From the NCBI GenBank assembly GCA_016706685.1, contig JADJJE010000004.1, forward strand, positions 355,298-419,297: a stretch of DNA of 64,000 nucleotides, written 5' to 3'. The position numbers and the translations under genes were made by a program. The notes beneath the pieces were generated by a model. It made no database searches. It was not told the origin of the DNA and worked only from the letters and a program-made list of their open reading frames with translations. Below are positions 41,145-50,777 of this stretch, one piece after another; positions within the stretch are counted from its first letter, which is position 1; every line of letters starts with the position of its first letter. This stretch comes from Sandaracinaceae bacterium. Its GTDB lineage: Bacteria; Myxococcota_A; Polyangia; Polyangiales; Houyiibacteriaceae.

Positions 41145-41147
41145 CGC

Positions 41148-44100
41148 GTGACGCTCTCCGACGTCTCCATCAAGCGCCCCGTCTTCACGATCATGGTCTC
41201 CTTGGCCATCGTCGTGCTGGGCATCATGGGCCTCCTCCGGCTCGGAGTGAACCTGTTCCCGGACGTGGAGTTCCCCATCGTCACGGTGACCACGGTGTAC
41301 CCCGGCGCCAGCCCCGCAGAGCTCGAGAGCCAGGTCAGCCAGCACATCGAGGACGCCATCGTGTCGGTCCCGGGCGTGAAGCACATGACCAGCTTCTCGC
41401 GCGAGTCGGTCTCGTTCATCCTCATCGAGTTCGACCTCTCTGCGGATGCCGCCGAGTCCGCCGCGTTGGTGCGCGAGCGCGTGGCTGGCGCGCGCAGGCT
41501 CCTCCCGCGAGAGGCGGAGGAGCCCACCGTGGCGCGCTTCGACGTGAACGCCACGCCCATCGCCACCTACGTGCTCGCCGGTGAGATCAGCGAGACGCAT
41601 CTGCGTGACTTCGCCGAGGACACGCTCAAGCCGGCGCTCGAGACCCTCGAGGGCGTCGCCAGCATCGAGATCGTGGGCGGCCGCGAGCGGCAGGTGAACG
41701 TCCTCCTCGACCTGGATCGAATCCAGGCGCTCGGGCTGACGCCACTCTCGGTCGTCGAGCGCATCCGCAGCGAGAACCTCTCGGTGCCCGGAGGCAACTT
41801 CGACGAAGGAACGCGCCGCATCAACGTCCGCACGCTGGGCGAGTTCGAGTCCGTCGCGGAGCTCCGCGACCTGCCCATCACCACGGGCGCGGACGGCTCG
41901 ATCGTGCGCCTAGGGGACTTGGCCGATGTCGAGGACGCCTTCGCGGATCTGAGCGAGGTGGTCCGCGCCAACGGCGAAGCCGCCATCATCTTCAACGTCT
42001 TCAAGACCTCCGGGGGCAACACGGTGGAGGTGTCGGCCACCGTGCGTGAGCACCTCGCGGCCATGACGCTCCCGTCGGGGATGGAGACGCGCCTGATCAT
42101 CGATCAGTCGGAGTACGTCCTCGAGAACATCCACGAGGTGCAGATCTCCCTCTGGTTCGGAGGCGCGATGGCGATCCTCGTCATCCTGCTGTTCCTGCTG
42201 GACCTGCGCAGCACCTTCATCAGCGCGCTGGCCCTGCCCACCTCGGTGCTCGGCTCCTTCTTCCTGATGTGGCTGCTGGACTTCACGCTGAACATGATGA
42301 GCCTCCTCGGGCTCTCGCTCGCCATCGGCCTCTTGATCGACGACTCGATCGTGGTGCGCGAGAACATCATGAAGCACCTCGAGCGAGGGGCTGACCCGAA
42401 GACCGCCGCGAGCCAGGGCACCAAGGAGATCACCCTCGCGGTCCTCGCCACCACCGCGACGCTCTGCGCCGTCTTCGTGCCGGTGGCGTTCACTGGCGGC
42501 GTCGTCGGGCAGTTCTTCCGCGAGTTCGGGCTCACCATCGCGGGCGCCACGGTCATCTCGGCCTACGTGGCGTTCACCCTCGATCCGATGCTCTCGGCCT
42601 ACCTGGCCAAGACCAAGAAGCACGGTGAGCAGCGCGAGTCCAGCATCTGGGACTTCATCGTGAAGCCCCTCACGCGCTTCTACGACACGCTCGACAGCCT
42701 CTACCACGCGTTCCTCGCGTGGGTGTTGAAGAGCCGCGTCTCCATGGGCGTGGCGCTGCTGTTCGCGTTCGGCGTCGCGTTCTCGTCCTGCGCGCTCGTC
42801 CCCTTGATGGGCAGCGAGTTCACGGCGCCCGAGGATCGCGGGCAGTTCAACATCGACATCGAGCTCCCCGCCGGCACCCGCCTCGAGGAGGCCTCGCGCC
42901 TGTCGCTCCCCGCCGAGCGGGAGCTCGTCGCCGACCCGAACATGGTCACGCTCTACAGCCGAGTGGGATCGGGTGGGCGGTCGAACCTCATCACGTGGCG
43001 TGTGGTGGCGGTTCCGAAGAACGAGCGCGAGGCCACCCAGAACGACCTGAAGGCTCAGGTCCGAGCGCTCATCCTGCGACACATCCCGGGGGCCGAGATC
43101 TCCATCTCCGATCCGGGCATCGTGGAGGGCGGCCGTGACTACCCCATCCAGATCGCCGTCATGGGCGACGACCTGGAGCAAGTGGCCGTCACCGCGAACC
43201 ACTTCGCGGACGTGCTTCGTCGCACCCCCGGCGCCATCGACGTGGACGTGCAGCACTCACCCGGCGCGCCCGAGCTGGACGTCCGTGTCGACCGGGACCT
43301 CGCCTCGCAGCTCCACATTCCCTTGGCGCTGGTAGCGAGCACCGTCCGCGCCTCGATCGAAGGCGAGGTCGCGGGCCTCTACCACGATGACGACGACGAC
43401 ATCGACATCCGAGTCCGCCTGCGCGAGGCCGATCGAGCCAACGCGCGCCAAGTGGGGGGCCTGCGCATCCCCACCACCGGGGGGTTCATTCCCCTCACGG
43501 ACATCGCCACCGTCGAGCGCGGCGAGGGGCCGGCCGAGATCCAGCGCTTCGACCGCCGACGCGTCGTCATGGTCACAGGATCGTCGGCGGGGCGCGCCGT
43601 GGGCGACGTGGTCACCGAGTTCGAGGCCGTCATCGGCGCCGAGACCTTGCCGGTGGGAGTGGACTACCTGATGCGCGGCCAGGTCGAGCAGATGAACGAG
43701 TCGAACGAGAACATGATGCTGGCCATGCTCCTCGGCCTGGTGTTCGTCTATCTGGTGCTGGCGTCGCAGTTCGAGTCCTTCATCCACCCCATCTCGATCA
43801 TGATGTCGATCCCCATGGCGTTCGTGGGCGCCTTCATCGCGCTGTTTCTCCAGGGCAGCTCCATGTCCATGGGCGCGACCATCGGGCTCATCCTTTTGAT
43901 GGGCCTGGTGACGAAGAACGGCATCCTCCTGGTGGACCACGCCGTCACCAAGGTGCGCGACGAGGGGTGGACGCCCCACGAGGCCATCCTCCACGCGGGC
44001 CCCGCCCGAATGCGACCCATCCTCATGACCAGCGCGGCCATGGTGCTCGGCATGCTGCCCACGGCCGTCGGCGACGGTCCGGGATCGGAGTTCCGGGGGC

Positions 44101-44324
44101 CAATGGCCATGGGCGTCATTGGGGGGGTGATCAGCTCCACGCTGCTCACCCTGATCGTGGTGCCGATCTTCTATCTGTTGCTCGAGTGGGTCAGCCGAAG
44201 CGCGCGCCACCTGTGGGTGCGCTGGATCCTGGGCAAGAGCCTCGAAGAGCGCCGCCTGGTGCACCGCAAGTCGAGCGCCGAGGCGGAGCCCGTCGAGACC
44301 GTGGGCTCCGCCGCGGAAGAGTAG
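41148..44324 (+). CDS. RND-family multidrug efflux permease
   Basis: A 1058-residue AcrB/MexB-like pump (HAE1 type). It starts SIKRPVFTIMVSLAIVVLGIMG and has the TPGASP-like VYPGASPAELESQV porter entry. The proton-relay Asp pair is D398-D399 in GLLIDDSIVVREN (TM4), and the TM10 Lys is in LMGLVTKNGILLVDHAV. Twelve membrane helices and two large periplasmic loops are in place and the length is standard. The start is GTG at 41148. No outer-membrane factor gene lies in the cluster, so a TolC-like channel must be encoded elsewhere. Substrates cannot be deduced. Confidence 0.95.
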   Translation: MTLSDVSIKRPVFTIMVSLAIVVLGIMGLLRLGVNLFPDVEFPIVTVTTVYPGASPAELESQVSQHIEDAIVSVPGVKHMTSFSRESVSFILIEFDLSADAAESAALVRERVAGARRLLPREAEEPTVARFDVNATPIATYVLAGEISETHLRDFAEDTLKPALETLEGVASIEIVGGRERQVNVLLDLDRIQALGLTPLSVVERIRSENLSVPGGNFDEGTRRINVRTLGEFESVAELRDLPITTGADGSIVRLGDLADVEDAFADLSEVVRANGEAAIIFNVFKTSGGNTVEVSATVREHLAAMTLPSGMETRLIIDQSEYVLENIHEVQISLWFGGAMAILVILLFLLDLRSTFISALALPTSVLGSFFLMWLLDFTLNMMSLLGLSLAIGLLIDDSIVVRENIMKHLERGADPKTAASQGTKEITLAVLATTATLCAVFVPVAFTGGVVGQFFREFGLTIAGATVISAYVAFTLDPMLSAYLAKTKKHGEQRESSIWDFIVKPLTRFYDTLDSLYHAFLAWVLKSRVSMGVALLFAFGVAFSSCALVPLMGSEFTAPEDRGQFNIDIELPAGTRLEEASRLSLPAERELVADPNMVTLYSRVGSGGRSNLITWRVVAVPKNEREATQNDLKAQVRALILRHIPGAEISISDPGIVEGGRDYPIQIAVMGDDLEQVAVTANHFADVLRRTPGAIDVDVQHSPGAPELDVRVDRDLASQLHIPLALVASTVRASIEGEVAGLYHDDDDDIDIRVRLREADRANARQVGGLRIPTTGGFIPLTDIATVERGEGPAEIQRFDRRRVVMVTGSSAGRAVGDVVTEFEAVIGAETLPVGVDYLMRGQVEQMNESNENMMLAMLLGLVFVYLVLASQFESFIHPISIMMSIPMAFVGAFIALFLQGSSMSMGATIGLILLMGLVTKNGILLVDHAVTKVRDEGWTPHEAILHAGPARMRPILMTSAAMVLGMLPTAVGDGPGSEFRGPMAMGVIGGVISSTLLTLIVVPIFYLLLEWVSRSARHLWVRWILGKSLEERRLVHRKSSAEAEPVETVGSAAEE

Positions 44325-44340
44325 GGCCCAACTCCCGGCT

Positions 44341-45732
44341 TCAGCCTTCCTCCGCCGGAGGACGAGCACCGGTGAAGCGCCGATGCAGTCGCTCCACAGG
44401 AACCCCCACGAACACGATGAGCAGCGCAACTCCGGTGCTGCTCGTCACGTCACGCATCGCTCCGGCCATCGTGCATGCAGCGCCCACGAGGAAGACGGCG
44501 GGCACCAGCGGGTAGAGCGGCACACGGAAAGGGCGATGCAGCTCGGGCTCGAGTCGTCGCAGCCGAATCACCGCCGCGACTCCCAGCATGTAGAAGGGGA
44601 ACAGCCCCACCACGAACGCGTTCGTGAGCTGCTCGAAGGACTGCACCAACACGTAGAGCACGCCGAGGATCGCGCTGATGAGCACGGCGCGGCGCGGGAC
44701 TCCCGAGCTCGCCTCCACACGGCCGAGCGACTCGAAGAACACCCCGTCGGCGGCCATGGCCACGAGGACACGCGGGCCGGTGAGCAGGGTGGACATGCTC
44801 GCGCCGAGGCACGCCAGGAACACCAGCGCGGCGAGGGTCTGCAGGCCGATGGGGCCGAGGGTGGCGGTGGCGAGGTTGGCCGCGACCATGTGCTCCCCCA
44901 CCGTGGAGCGCGTGACGCCCTCGAAGCCGAGGACCCGCGCATACGCAGCGTTCACCGCGAGGTACACGAGGGTGGTCGCCAGCGTGCCGATGACGAAGGC
45001 GCGCGGCAGCGTGCGGGTGGGGTCCTTCACCTCGCCGGCCAGCGAGGAGAGGTCCGACCAGCCGTCGTAGGCCCACATCACAGCCACGAGCGCCGCGAAG
45101 ACACCGCCCGCGCTGAGGCTTGAAGCAACGGGGTCGGTGGACGCGGGCCACTCTGTGAAGGACAGCGGGCCCGCCGCCAGCGTGAGCCCGACCACCCCGA
45201 GGGCGAGCACGCCGACGTACTTCACCCCGGTGACCACCGCTTGCTGGAGCGCCGAGACGCGAACACCGGCGAGGTTCACCGCCGCGCAGACGACGATGAC
45301 CGTGATGGCGACCGCGTCCAAGTTGGCGGGGGTCGAGGGCAGCCCGACGAGCGCCACCAAGGCTTCGGCGGCGAGCTCCGCGAAGCTCCCCAGCGCGCTC
45401 GGGATCAGCAGCACGAGCCTTGTGTAGCCGAGCAGGAAGGCCGGCGTCTCGCCGAACGCCCGCCGGATGTACTCGTAGAGTCCGCCCGTGCGAGGCATCG
45501 CCGCCGCGAGCTCGGCGAGCGAGAGCGCCCCCGCGAGCGCGATCACGCCACCCGCGACCCACACGAGCATCATCGCCTCGATGGACCCGACGAGCCGCGC
45601 GATGGGCGCCGACTTTTTGAAGATGCCGGTCCCGATCATGGCGTTCACGCCCACGAGCGTCCCCGCGACGAGCCCAATCTCGCGCCGGAGGGCGGCTTCG
45701 GTCCGGACACGGCGGCCTTGGGCATCGCTCAC
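44341..45732 (-). CDS. APC-superfamily amino acid permease
   Basis: A 463-residue permease with 12 membrane segments. Helix 1 has GTLVGVNAMIGTGIFKKSA, the unwound Gly-rich substrate site of the APC family, followed by AAAMPRTGGLYEYIRRAFGE. The middle contains MWAYDGWSDLSSLAGEVKDPTRTLPRA, typical of the LAT/AAT subfamily. It imports or exchanges amino acids or polyamines; the exact substrate is unclear. It converges with the RND permease gene, 16 bases between the stops. Confidence 0.92.
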   Translation of the reverse strand: MSDAQGRRVRTEAALRREIGLVAGTLVGVNAMIGTGIFKKSAPIARLVGSIEAMMLVWVAGGVIALAGALSLAELAAAMPRTGGLYEYIRRAFGETPAFLLGYTRLVLLIPSALGSFAELAAEALVALVGLPSTPANLDAVAITVIVVCAAVNLAGVRVSALQQAVVTGVKYVGVLALGVVGLTLAAGPLSFTEWPASTDPVASSLSAGGVFAALVAVMWAYDGWSDLSSLAGEVKDPTRTLPRAFVIGTLATTLVYLAVNAAYARVLGFEGVTRSTVGEHMVAANLATATLGPIGLQTLAALVFLACLGASMSTLLTGPRVLVAMAADGVFFESLGRVEASSGVPRRAVLISAILGVLYVLVQSFEQLTNAFVVGLFPFYMLGVAAVIRLRRLEPELHRPFRVPLYPLVPAVFLVGAACTMAGAMRDVTSSTGVALLIVFVGVPVERLHRRFTGARPPAEEG

Positions 45733-45806
45733 GCGGCCGAGACTACGTCGAGGAGCGGAGCGTTCGCCACCACGGTGCGGGACCCCGTGTCTGGTACGAT
45801 GGCGGC

Positions 45807-48281
45807 GTGCTCACCCACCGACGACGCTCCGCGCGGAGGCTCGTCCTCGCGCTCTCCACGTTCCTGCTGGCCGCCTGTGGTGGCGACGGCGGCACCAGCA
45901 CCCCTGCCGTCACCCCTCCGCCGGCGAGCGTGTTGGTGCCTCAGGTCGGGCCAGGGCCGCGGCTGCAGAGCTACGGTTGGATCCACGGTGGCCCGCTCGC
46001 CTACGTCACCACGGAAGGCACGTTCTGGATCTGGGACACGGCGGCCAACCGCATCCTCTACCTGCGCGCCTTCTCGACGGAGTCCCTGAGTGCCTTCTCG
46101 ACGGAGTCCCGGCGCGTCTTCGTCGGCCCCACCAGCGTTCGCTTCGGCGCCACGCTCGTCTCGCTCACCACGGGCGAGGAGGTGGCGCTGACGCACCCCG
46201 AGGGCAGCGTGCTCGCCCCCTCGCTCGACCGCAGCGCCGAGGTCTTGGTCGACGAGCGACGTGAGCTGGTCCTGTATTCGCTCGAGGGCGAGACCGCGCG
46301 CGTCGGGGTCAGCGACGTGTCCTTGGCGTTCGCCCCGGACGGTCGGCACATCGCGACATGCTCGCGGGAGGGGATCCAGCTCCGACGCACGGACGGTGGC
46401 GCGTGGGTCCGTGGGTGGGATGGCAGCGCGGACGGCGGCTGCCGGTTCGTGAACGAGCGGCTCATCGTCGCCTACCACGACGAGTACGTGGTCCACACCG
46501 GCGGCAGCTCGACGGCCACGCTGCTCGACGCGTCGACGCTCCGCCCGCTCGGCGCACCGCTGCGCGACGCGACTCATGTCGTCGCGTCACCCGATGGCTC
46601 TCGTCTCGCGATGATCGTCCGCGGCCAGCTCGTGATCGTCGATACGGCGACACAGCGCGAGAGCGCCCGTCCTGGGGTCCAAGCCACGCTGGAGCTGGTG
46701 ACGGTGGGGGACACGGTGGTGACCGATCCCCGCGAGCCCACGGCCACTCAGGTGTCGCTCACCACGGGCGAAGTCCTGCAGCGCGGCGGCCCCATCGACA
46801 CCCGCGCGCTCCGCGCCGACGGCACGCGACTCGCGCTCGTTGGCAACGGAGACGCGGCGCGGCTCTCGGTGGTCTCTCCAACCGGCGCGCCGCTGGTGCG
46901 GCTCGACCTGCCTGCTCTCGCTGAGCTCGGCGTCGAGGCGCCGCCGACGTGGTCTCCCGCCATGCGGGGCCTCACGGAGCGCGACGCGGTGCTCGTGGCC
47001 TACCTGGGGGAGACCACTTTCACGTTCGATGCTGCGTTGGTCGCGCGCCCGGTCGCGAGCTGCCGGCCAAGGCCCCCCGTGCCCAGCGCCGTCCCCGAGC
47101 CTGTGTACGGCCGCAGGGAGTTCGCGCTGGAGCGGGTGATTCATTCCGCATTCGTCCCGACCGAGGACGGGCGCGCGTTCCTGCTCTCGACGGACTGCAT
47201 CGGTCGGAATGGTGCCGCGGCGGTGCGGGGGCCGTTCGACCCATACGCCATCTCCGGCGATCACCGCAGCTTCGTCTCGATCGAGAGCGGCGCCATCGTC
47301 GTTCGTGGCGTGGACGGAAGCGCGCGCGCCACGCTCGCGCTGGAAGCGGGAGAGGAGCCTCCCTGCGAGAGCGCGACCTGCGGTATGCCCATCGAGCTCT
47401 CTCACGATGGTGCGTGGGTGGCGGTGGCCCGCGACGCCGAGCTCCGGCTGTTCGATGCATCGACAGGTGTCGGGGTGGGCCGCGCGCGCGTGTCGCCGCG
47501 CACGCGTCAGCTCGCGTTCGCGCCGGACGGAACCTGGCTGGTGCACGTGGGCGCCGATGGGCGACGCACGCGCTTCGACGTGCCTGGTCTCCGCCCGCTG
47601 GCACGGTGGGCCGGACCGCCGGACCCGTATGGCCAGGGTCCAGTGGTGTTCCTGACGGCCGACGCCGTGGTCGACGGGAACGTCTCCCGTTCCCTCTCGG
47701 GAACGCCCATCGCTGGCCCGTGGCCAGACCTGACGGACGCATCGCGAATGAGTTTGGTCGCGGGCCATCTGGTGCGCGCGACCTACGGCCACGCGTTGGC
47801 TCCCCCTGGCGCCCCGCGGCCCGAGGTCCGCCGCACCGACATCGCGTCGCTGCCAGGGCTCGAGGTGGTCTCGGAGCTCGCCGGAGCGTGGGCGGCCGCC
47901 ACACCGACGGACGTCTTCAGCTGCGACGAGAGCGCCGACATCCTGACTTGGACGAGCCTGTCAGGGCCCCCGAGGAGCCGCGTGATCGAAGGAGGGTGCC
48001 CGACGCTCGGGGTCGTCGCGCTCGGGACCACGGCTCTCGCGATCCGCGATGGCGACCTCGGCATCCGCCTCGTGCGGCGCTCCGACGGCGCCATGCGGCG
48101 CGTCATCGCCGTGACGTCCGGTGCCGGGATCCGCCTGGTACCGCTCGACGGGGGCGGAGACCGCAGGGGTGTGGAGTTCTCCCTGCGGAGACCGCGAGTG
48201 GAATCCGAGGGGATGATTGCAGCCCCGGCGACCGAAGGCTCGCTCGAAGCCTGGCTCGCGGCAGGCGCGGAAGCCCCGTAG
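45807..48281 (+). CDS. Large lipoprotein with WD40/propeller-like repeats
   Basis: An 824-residue lipoprotein (lipobox FLLAAC). The body is built of repeated beta blocks such as LAFAPDGRHIATCSREGIQLRR, VVASPDGSRLAMIVRGQLVIVD, LSHDGAWVAVARDAELRLFD and LAFAPDGTWLVHVGADG, a WD40-like propeller pattern, possibly two propellers. No enzymatic motif is visible. The start is GTG at 45807; ATG is absent at the signal peptide. A scaffold or binding role is likely but unproven. Confidence 0.75.
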   Translation: MLTHRRRSARRLVLALSTFLLAACGGDGGTSTPAVTPPPASVLVPQVGPGPRLQSYGWIHGGPLAYVTTEGTFWIWDTAANRILYLRAFSTESLSAFSTESRRVFVGPTSVRFGATLVSLTTGEEVALTHPEGSVLAPSLDRSAEVLVDERRELVLYSLEGETARVGVSDVSLAFAPDGRHIATCSREGIQLRRTDGGAWVRGWDGSADGGCRFVNERLIVAYHDEYVVHTGGSSTATLLDASTLRPLGAPLRDATHVVASPDGSRLAMIVRGQLVIVDTATQRESARPGVQATLELVTVGDTVVTDPREPTATQVSLTTGEVLQRGGPIDTRALRADGTRLALVGNGDAARLSVVSPTGAPLVRLDLPALAELGVEAPPTWSPAMRGLTERDAVLVAYLGETTFTFDAALVARPVASCRPRPPVPSAVPEPVYGRREFALERVIHSAFVPTEDGRAFLLSTDCIGRNGAAAVRGPFDPYAISGDHRSFVSIESGAIVVRGVDGSARATLALEAGEEPPCESATCGMPIELSHDGAWVAVARDAELRLFDASTGVGVGRARVSPRTRQLAFAPDGTWLVHVGADGRRTRFDVPGLRPLARWAGPPDPYGQGPVVFLTADAVVDGNVSRSLSGTPIAGPWPDLTDASRMSLVAGHLVRATYGHALAPPGAPRPEVRRTDIASLPGLEVVSELAGAWAAATPTDVFSCDESADILTWTSLSGPPRSRVIEGGCPTLGVVALGTTALAIRDGDLGIRLVRRSDGAMRRVIAVTSGAGIRLVPLDGGGDRRGVEFSLRRPRVESEGMIAAPATEGSLEAWLAAGAEAP

Positions 48282-48302
48282 AACCGCTACAGTCACGGGT
48301 CC

Positions 48303-48317
48303 CCGAGAACATCTCGG
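48303..48317 (+). promoter_or_regulatory. 15-base perfect inverted repeat next to a ribosome binding site
   Basis: CCGAGA-ACA-TCTCGG stands immediately before AAAGGAG (48318-48324) of the DUF302 gene. It may be an operator for a dimeric regulator, or an RNA hairpin that controls access to the ribosome binding site. Confidence 0.35.
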
Positions 48318-48329
48318 AAAGGAGCTGAC

Positions 48330-48728
48330 ATGTACGGATCTCACGCCACGCTGAACCTCGATTTTCCCGACGCGGTTCGCAAGGTCATCGACGCCCTGAA
48401 GCAAGAGGGGTTCGGCGTCCTGAGCGACCTCGACATCCAGGCGACCATGAAGGAGAAGCTCGGGGCTGACATGCGGCCGTACCGGATCCTCGGGGCCTGC
48501 AACCCGCCGTTGGCTCACAAGGCCATGAGCGCCGAGCCGGACATCGGCTTGCTGCTGCCGTGCAACGTGGTGGTGCGACAGGAGGAAAGTGGACTCGTCA
48601 CGGTCGCCTTCATCGACCCGCAGACGATGGTCGCTCTCACGGACAACCCACAGGTCCGCGAGGTGGCGGACGACGCGAGTGCACGGCTGCAGCGCGCGCG
48701 CGAGCGGCTGACGGCCGACCTGGGCTGA
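48330..48728 (+). CDS. DUF302-family protein
   Basis: A 132-residue soluble protein. It starts with the DUF302 pattern [34 protein letters not shown], then [31 protein letters not shown] and [10 protein letters not shown]. The Cys of GACNPP and that of LLPCNVVV are conserved in the family. The function is not established, though family members often occur near metal- and sulfur-related genes. AAAGGAG five bases before the ATG gives a strong start, with a perfect palindrome right before it. Confidence 0.9.
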   Translation: MYGSHATLNLDFPDAVRKVIDALKQEGFGVLSDLDIQATMKEKLGADMRPYRILGACNPPLAHKAMSAEPDIGLLLPCNVVVRQEESGLVTVAFIDPQTMVALTDNPQVREVADDASARLQRARERLTADLG

Positions 48729-48777
48729 ACCACCCCGTGGTCAACCTTGGCGGAACCCAGGCTCCGCGCCCCTCCCG

Positions 48778-49770
48778 TCAGGGCTCGGAGACACGCAGGT
48801 TGACGTTCCCGCGGGCGCGGTGGCTCGCCATCCGCGCCACGGCCTCGCCGGCCTCCGCGAGCGGGTAGACGCGGTCGAGTGTGCACCGTGTCCGACCTTC
48901 AATCAGTGCCGCGGCGATCCCCTCGAGGTTCTCGCGACACGGGTCGTGTGTGACGGTGCGGGTCCTCCCACCCGCGAATGCACTGGCGGCGAGCCACCCG
49001 AGGGGCCCGAACACCGGGTCGGGCCCGACGCTGTTGGGGACGAGCACGCCTCCCGCCGCGAGCACCGCCAGCTGCCGCCGGACACCGTGGTTGGCGACGT
49101 TGTCGAGGATCACGTCGAAGCGGGCCTCGCCCCGGGTGTAGTCCGTCACCTCGTAGTCGAGCACCTCGTCGGCACCCAGCGCGCGCACGAGGTCTGCGTT
49201 GCGCGCCGAGCACACGGCGGTGACATGCGCGCCCGCCGCCTTCGCGAGCGGCACCGCGAACGTGCCGATACCGCCAGAGGCGCCGTTCACCAGCACACGG
49301 TGGCCGGTGCGCACCGGCGCGACGTCGCGGAAGGCCTGGAGTGCGACGACCCCGGACATGACGGCCGCCGCCGCGTCGTCGAAGGAGAGCTCCGGGGGCT
49401 TCCGCGCCACCAGCGCTGCTGGCGCCACGGTGTGGACGCGGAAGGTGCCAGGAAAACCCGCCACGAACGGGTTCGTCCCGACGCTGCCAAATACGGCGTC
49501 TCCGGGTTTCAGGTGTGATACATTTGCGCCGACTGCCTCGACGATGCCAGCGAAGTCGCTCCCGCGCACCGGGACCCTTGGCCGGGTCCAGCCGTAGAGC
49601 GGCCGGAGTAGGGCGGGGTGGCCGAGCGTACACAGCCAGTCGGGCGTGTTCACGGCCGCAGAGACGACCCGGACCAGCACGTCGCCGGGACCGTAGGTGG
49701 GGGTGGGGAGCTCAGCGGGCCGGAGAACGGCTTCGGGAGCGCCGAAAGCTGCCTGGATGATCGCGTTCAT
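48778..49770 (-). CDS. NAD(P)-dependent quinone reductase/alcohol dehydrogenase-like oxidoreductase
   Basis: A 330-residue zinc-independent member of the MDR family. The N-terminal GroES-like domain includes PTYGPGDVLVRVVSAAVNTPDW and VRGSDFAGIVEAVGANVSHLKPGDAVFG. The nucleotide loop is VLVNGASGGIGTFAVPLAKAAGAHVTAV. No catalytic-zinc Cys/His set is seen, as in quinone reductases (QOR). The ATG at 49770 starts just before the domain. It is divergent from a LysR gene, the classic layout of a regulator and its target, so it is probably induced by a small molecule sensed by that regulator. Confidence 0.9.
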   Translation of the reverse strand: MNAIIQAAFGAPEAVLRPAELPTPTYGPGDVLVRVVSAAVNTPDWLCTLGHPALLRPLYGWTRPRVPVRGSDFAGIVEAVGANVSHLKPGDAVFGSVGTNPFVAGFPGTFRVHTVAPAALVARKPPELSFDDAAAAVMSGVVALQAFRDVAPVRTGHRVLVNGASGGIGTFAVPLAKAAGAHVTAVCSARNADLVRALGADEVLDYEVTDYTRGEARFDVILDNVANHGVRRQLAVLAAGGVLVPNSVGPDPVFGPLGWLAASAFAGGRTRTVTHDPCRENLEGIAAALIEGRTRCTLDRVYPLAEAGEAVARMASHRARGNVNLRVSEP

Positions 49771-49825
49771 GTCCGGACCGTAGCCGTGCACATCCGTGCG
49801 GGCACCGCTTGTTCTCGTGATGCGG

Positions 49826-49843
49826 GCGTGCGATTCTGCACGC
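49826..49843 (+). promoter_or_regulatory. Inverted repeat touching the LysR start codon
   Basis: GCGTGC-N6-GCACGC, with perfect six-base arms, ends one base before the ATG at 49844. In the divergent region of a LysR gene it could be the regulator's operator (autorepression) or a translation-blocking hairpin. The spacing is close to, but not exactly, the T-N11-A pattern. Confidence 0.3.
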
Positions 49844-50758
49844 ATGGACTGGGACGAGCTGCGGTACACCCTCGCGGTCGCCCGCACGGGCAACCTCACC
49901 GGGGCAGCGGTCGCGCTCGGGGTCACACGCACCACGGTCGGTCGACGGCTCGCCGCCGCCGAGGCGCGGCTGGGGGTGAGGCTCTTCGACCGCACGCCCG
50001 ACGGGCTCGTCGCCACGGCGGCCGGGGCCGAGCTCGTCGCGGCGGCCGAGGCGGTCGAGGGCGAGGTGAACGCTGCAGAAGGTCGGTTGCTCGGGCGGGA
50101 CGCCGAGCTGCAGGGGAGCCTGCGCGTGTCGACCCTCGACGTGCTCTGGCTCGGCTTCACCGACGTGTTCGCCACGTTCGTCGCGCGCTACCCGAGCGTG
50201 GTGCTGGACGTGCAGATCTCCAACGCGTTCGCGTCCCTCCGCCGTCGGGAGGCGGACGTCGCGCTCCGCTTGTCGAACGACCCCGGCGACGGGCTCCACG
50301 GGCGCCGCGTCGGTGAGATGCACTTCGCGGTGTACGCGGCGCGCGCGCTCGTCGAGCGGGTGGGGGCCGACGCGCCGCTGCAGGGCTACCCCTGGATCAG
50401 CAACGACGAGCGGAGCCCCACGCCCTGGCTGGACGCCTGGCTCGCGCGCCACGCCCCGGGGGCACGTGTCGCGTTCCGAACCGATGACTACGTCGTGCTC
50501 CGGCGCGCGGTCTCGGCGGGGATCGGTGTCCATTTCCTTCCCTGCTTCGAGGGGGACGGGGACCCTGGCCTCGTATGCCTGGGCAACCCCTTGAGGGAGG
50601 AGGCCCGCGGCATCTGGGCGCTCACGCTCCCCGAGCTGCGGACGAACCGACGTGTGCGCGCGTTCCTCGACCACTGCGCGGAAGAGTTCGGGCGGCACCG
50701 TGCCGCCCTGATGGGGAACGCCGCCGACCCGAGCTGCGCGTCGCTGACAACCGCGTGA
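49844..50758 (+). CDS. LysR-family transcriptional regulator
   Basis: A 304-residue regulator. The N-terminal winged helix is MDWDELRYTLAVARTGNLTGAAVALGVTRTTVGRRLAAAEARLG, of the subgroup often found next to oxidoreductases. The effector domain begins near residue 88 (SLRVSTLDVLWLGF) and includes ADVALRLSNDP and the late GIGVHFLPCF. ATG at 49844 gives the normal N-terminus; upstream ATGs are not supported by homology. It probably regulates the divergent reductase gene. Confidence 0.9.
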   Translation: MDWDELRYTLAVARTGNLTGAAVALGVTRTTVGRRLAAAEARLGVRLFDRTPDGLVATAAGAELVAAAEAVEGEVNAAEGRLLGRDAELQGSLRVSTLDVLWLGFTDVFATFVARYPSVVLDVQISNAFASLRRREADVALRLSNDPGDGLHGRRVGEMHFAVYAARALVERVGADAPLQGYPWISNDERSPTPWLDAWLARHAPGARVAFRTDDYVVLRRAVSAGIGVHFLPCFEGDGDPGLVCLGNPLREEARGIWALTLPELRTNRRVRAFLDHCAEEFGRHRAALMGNAADPSCASLTTA

Positions 50759-50777
50759 GGGACGGCTACCGTCGGGC

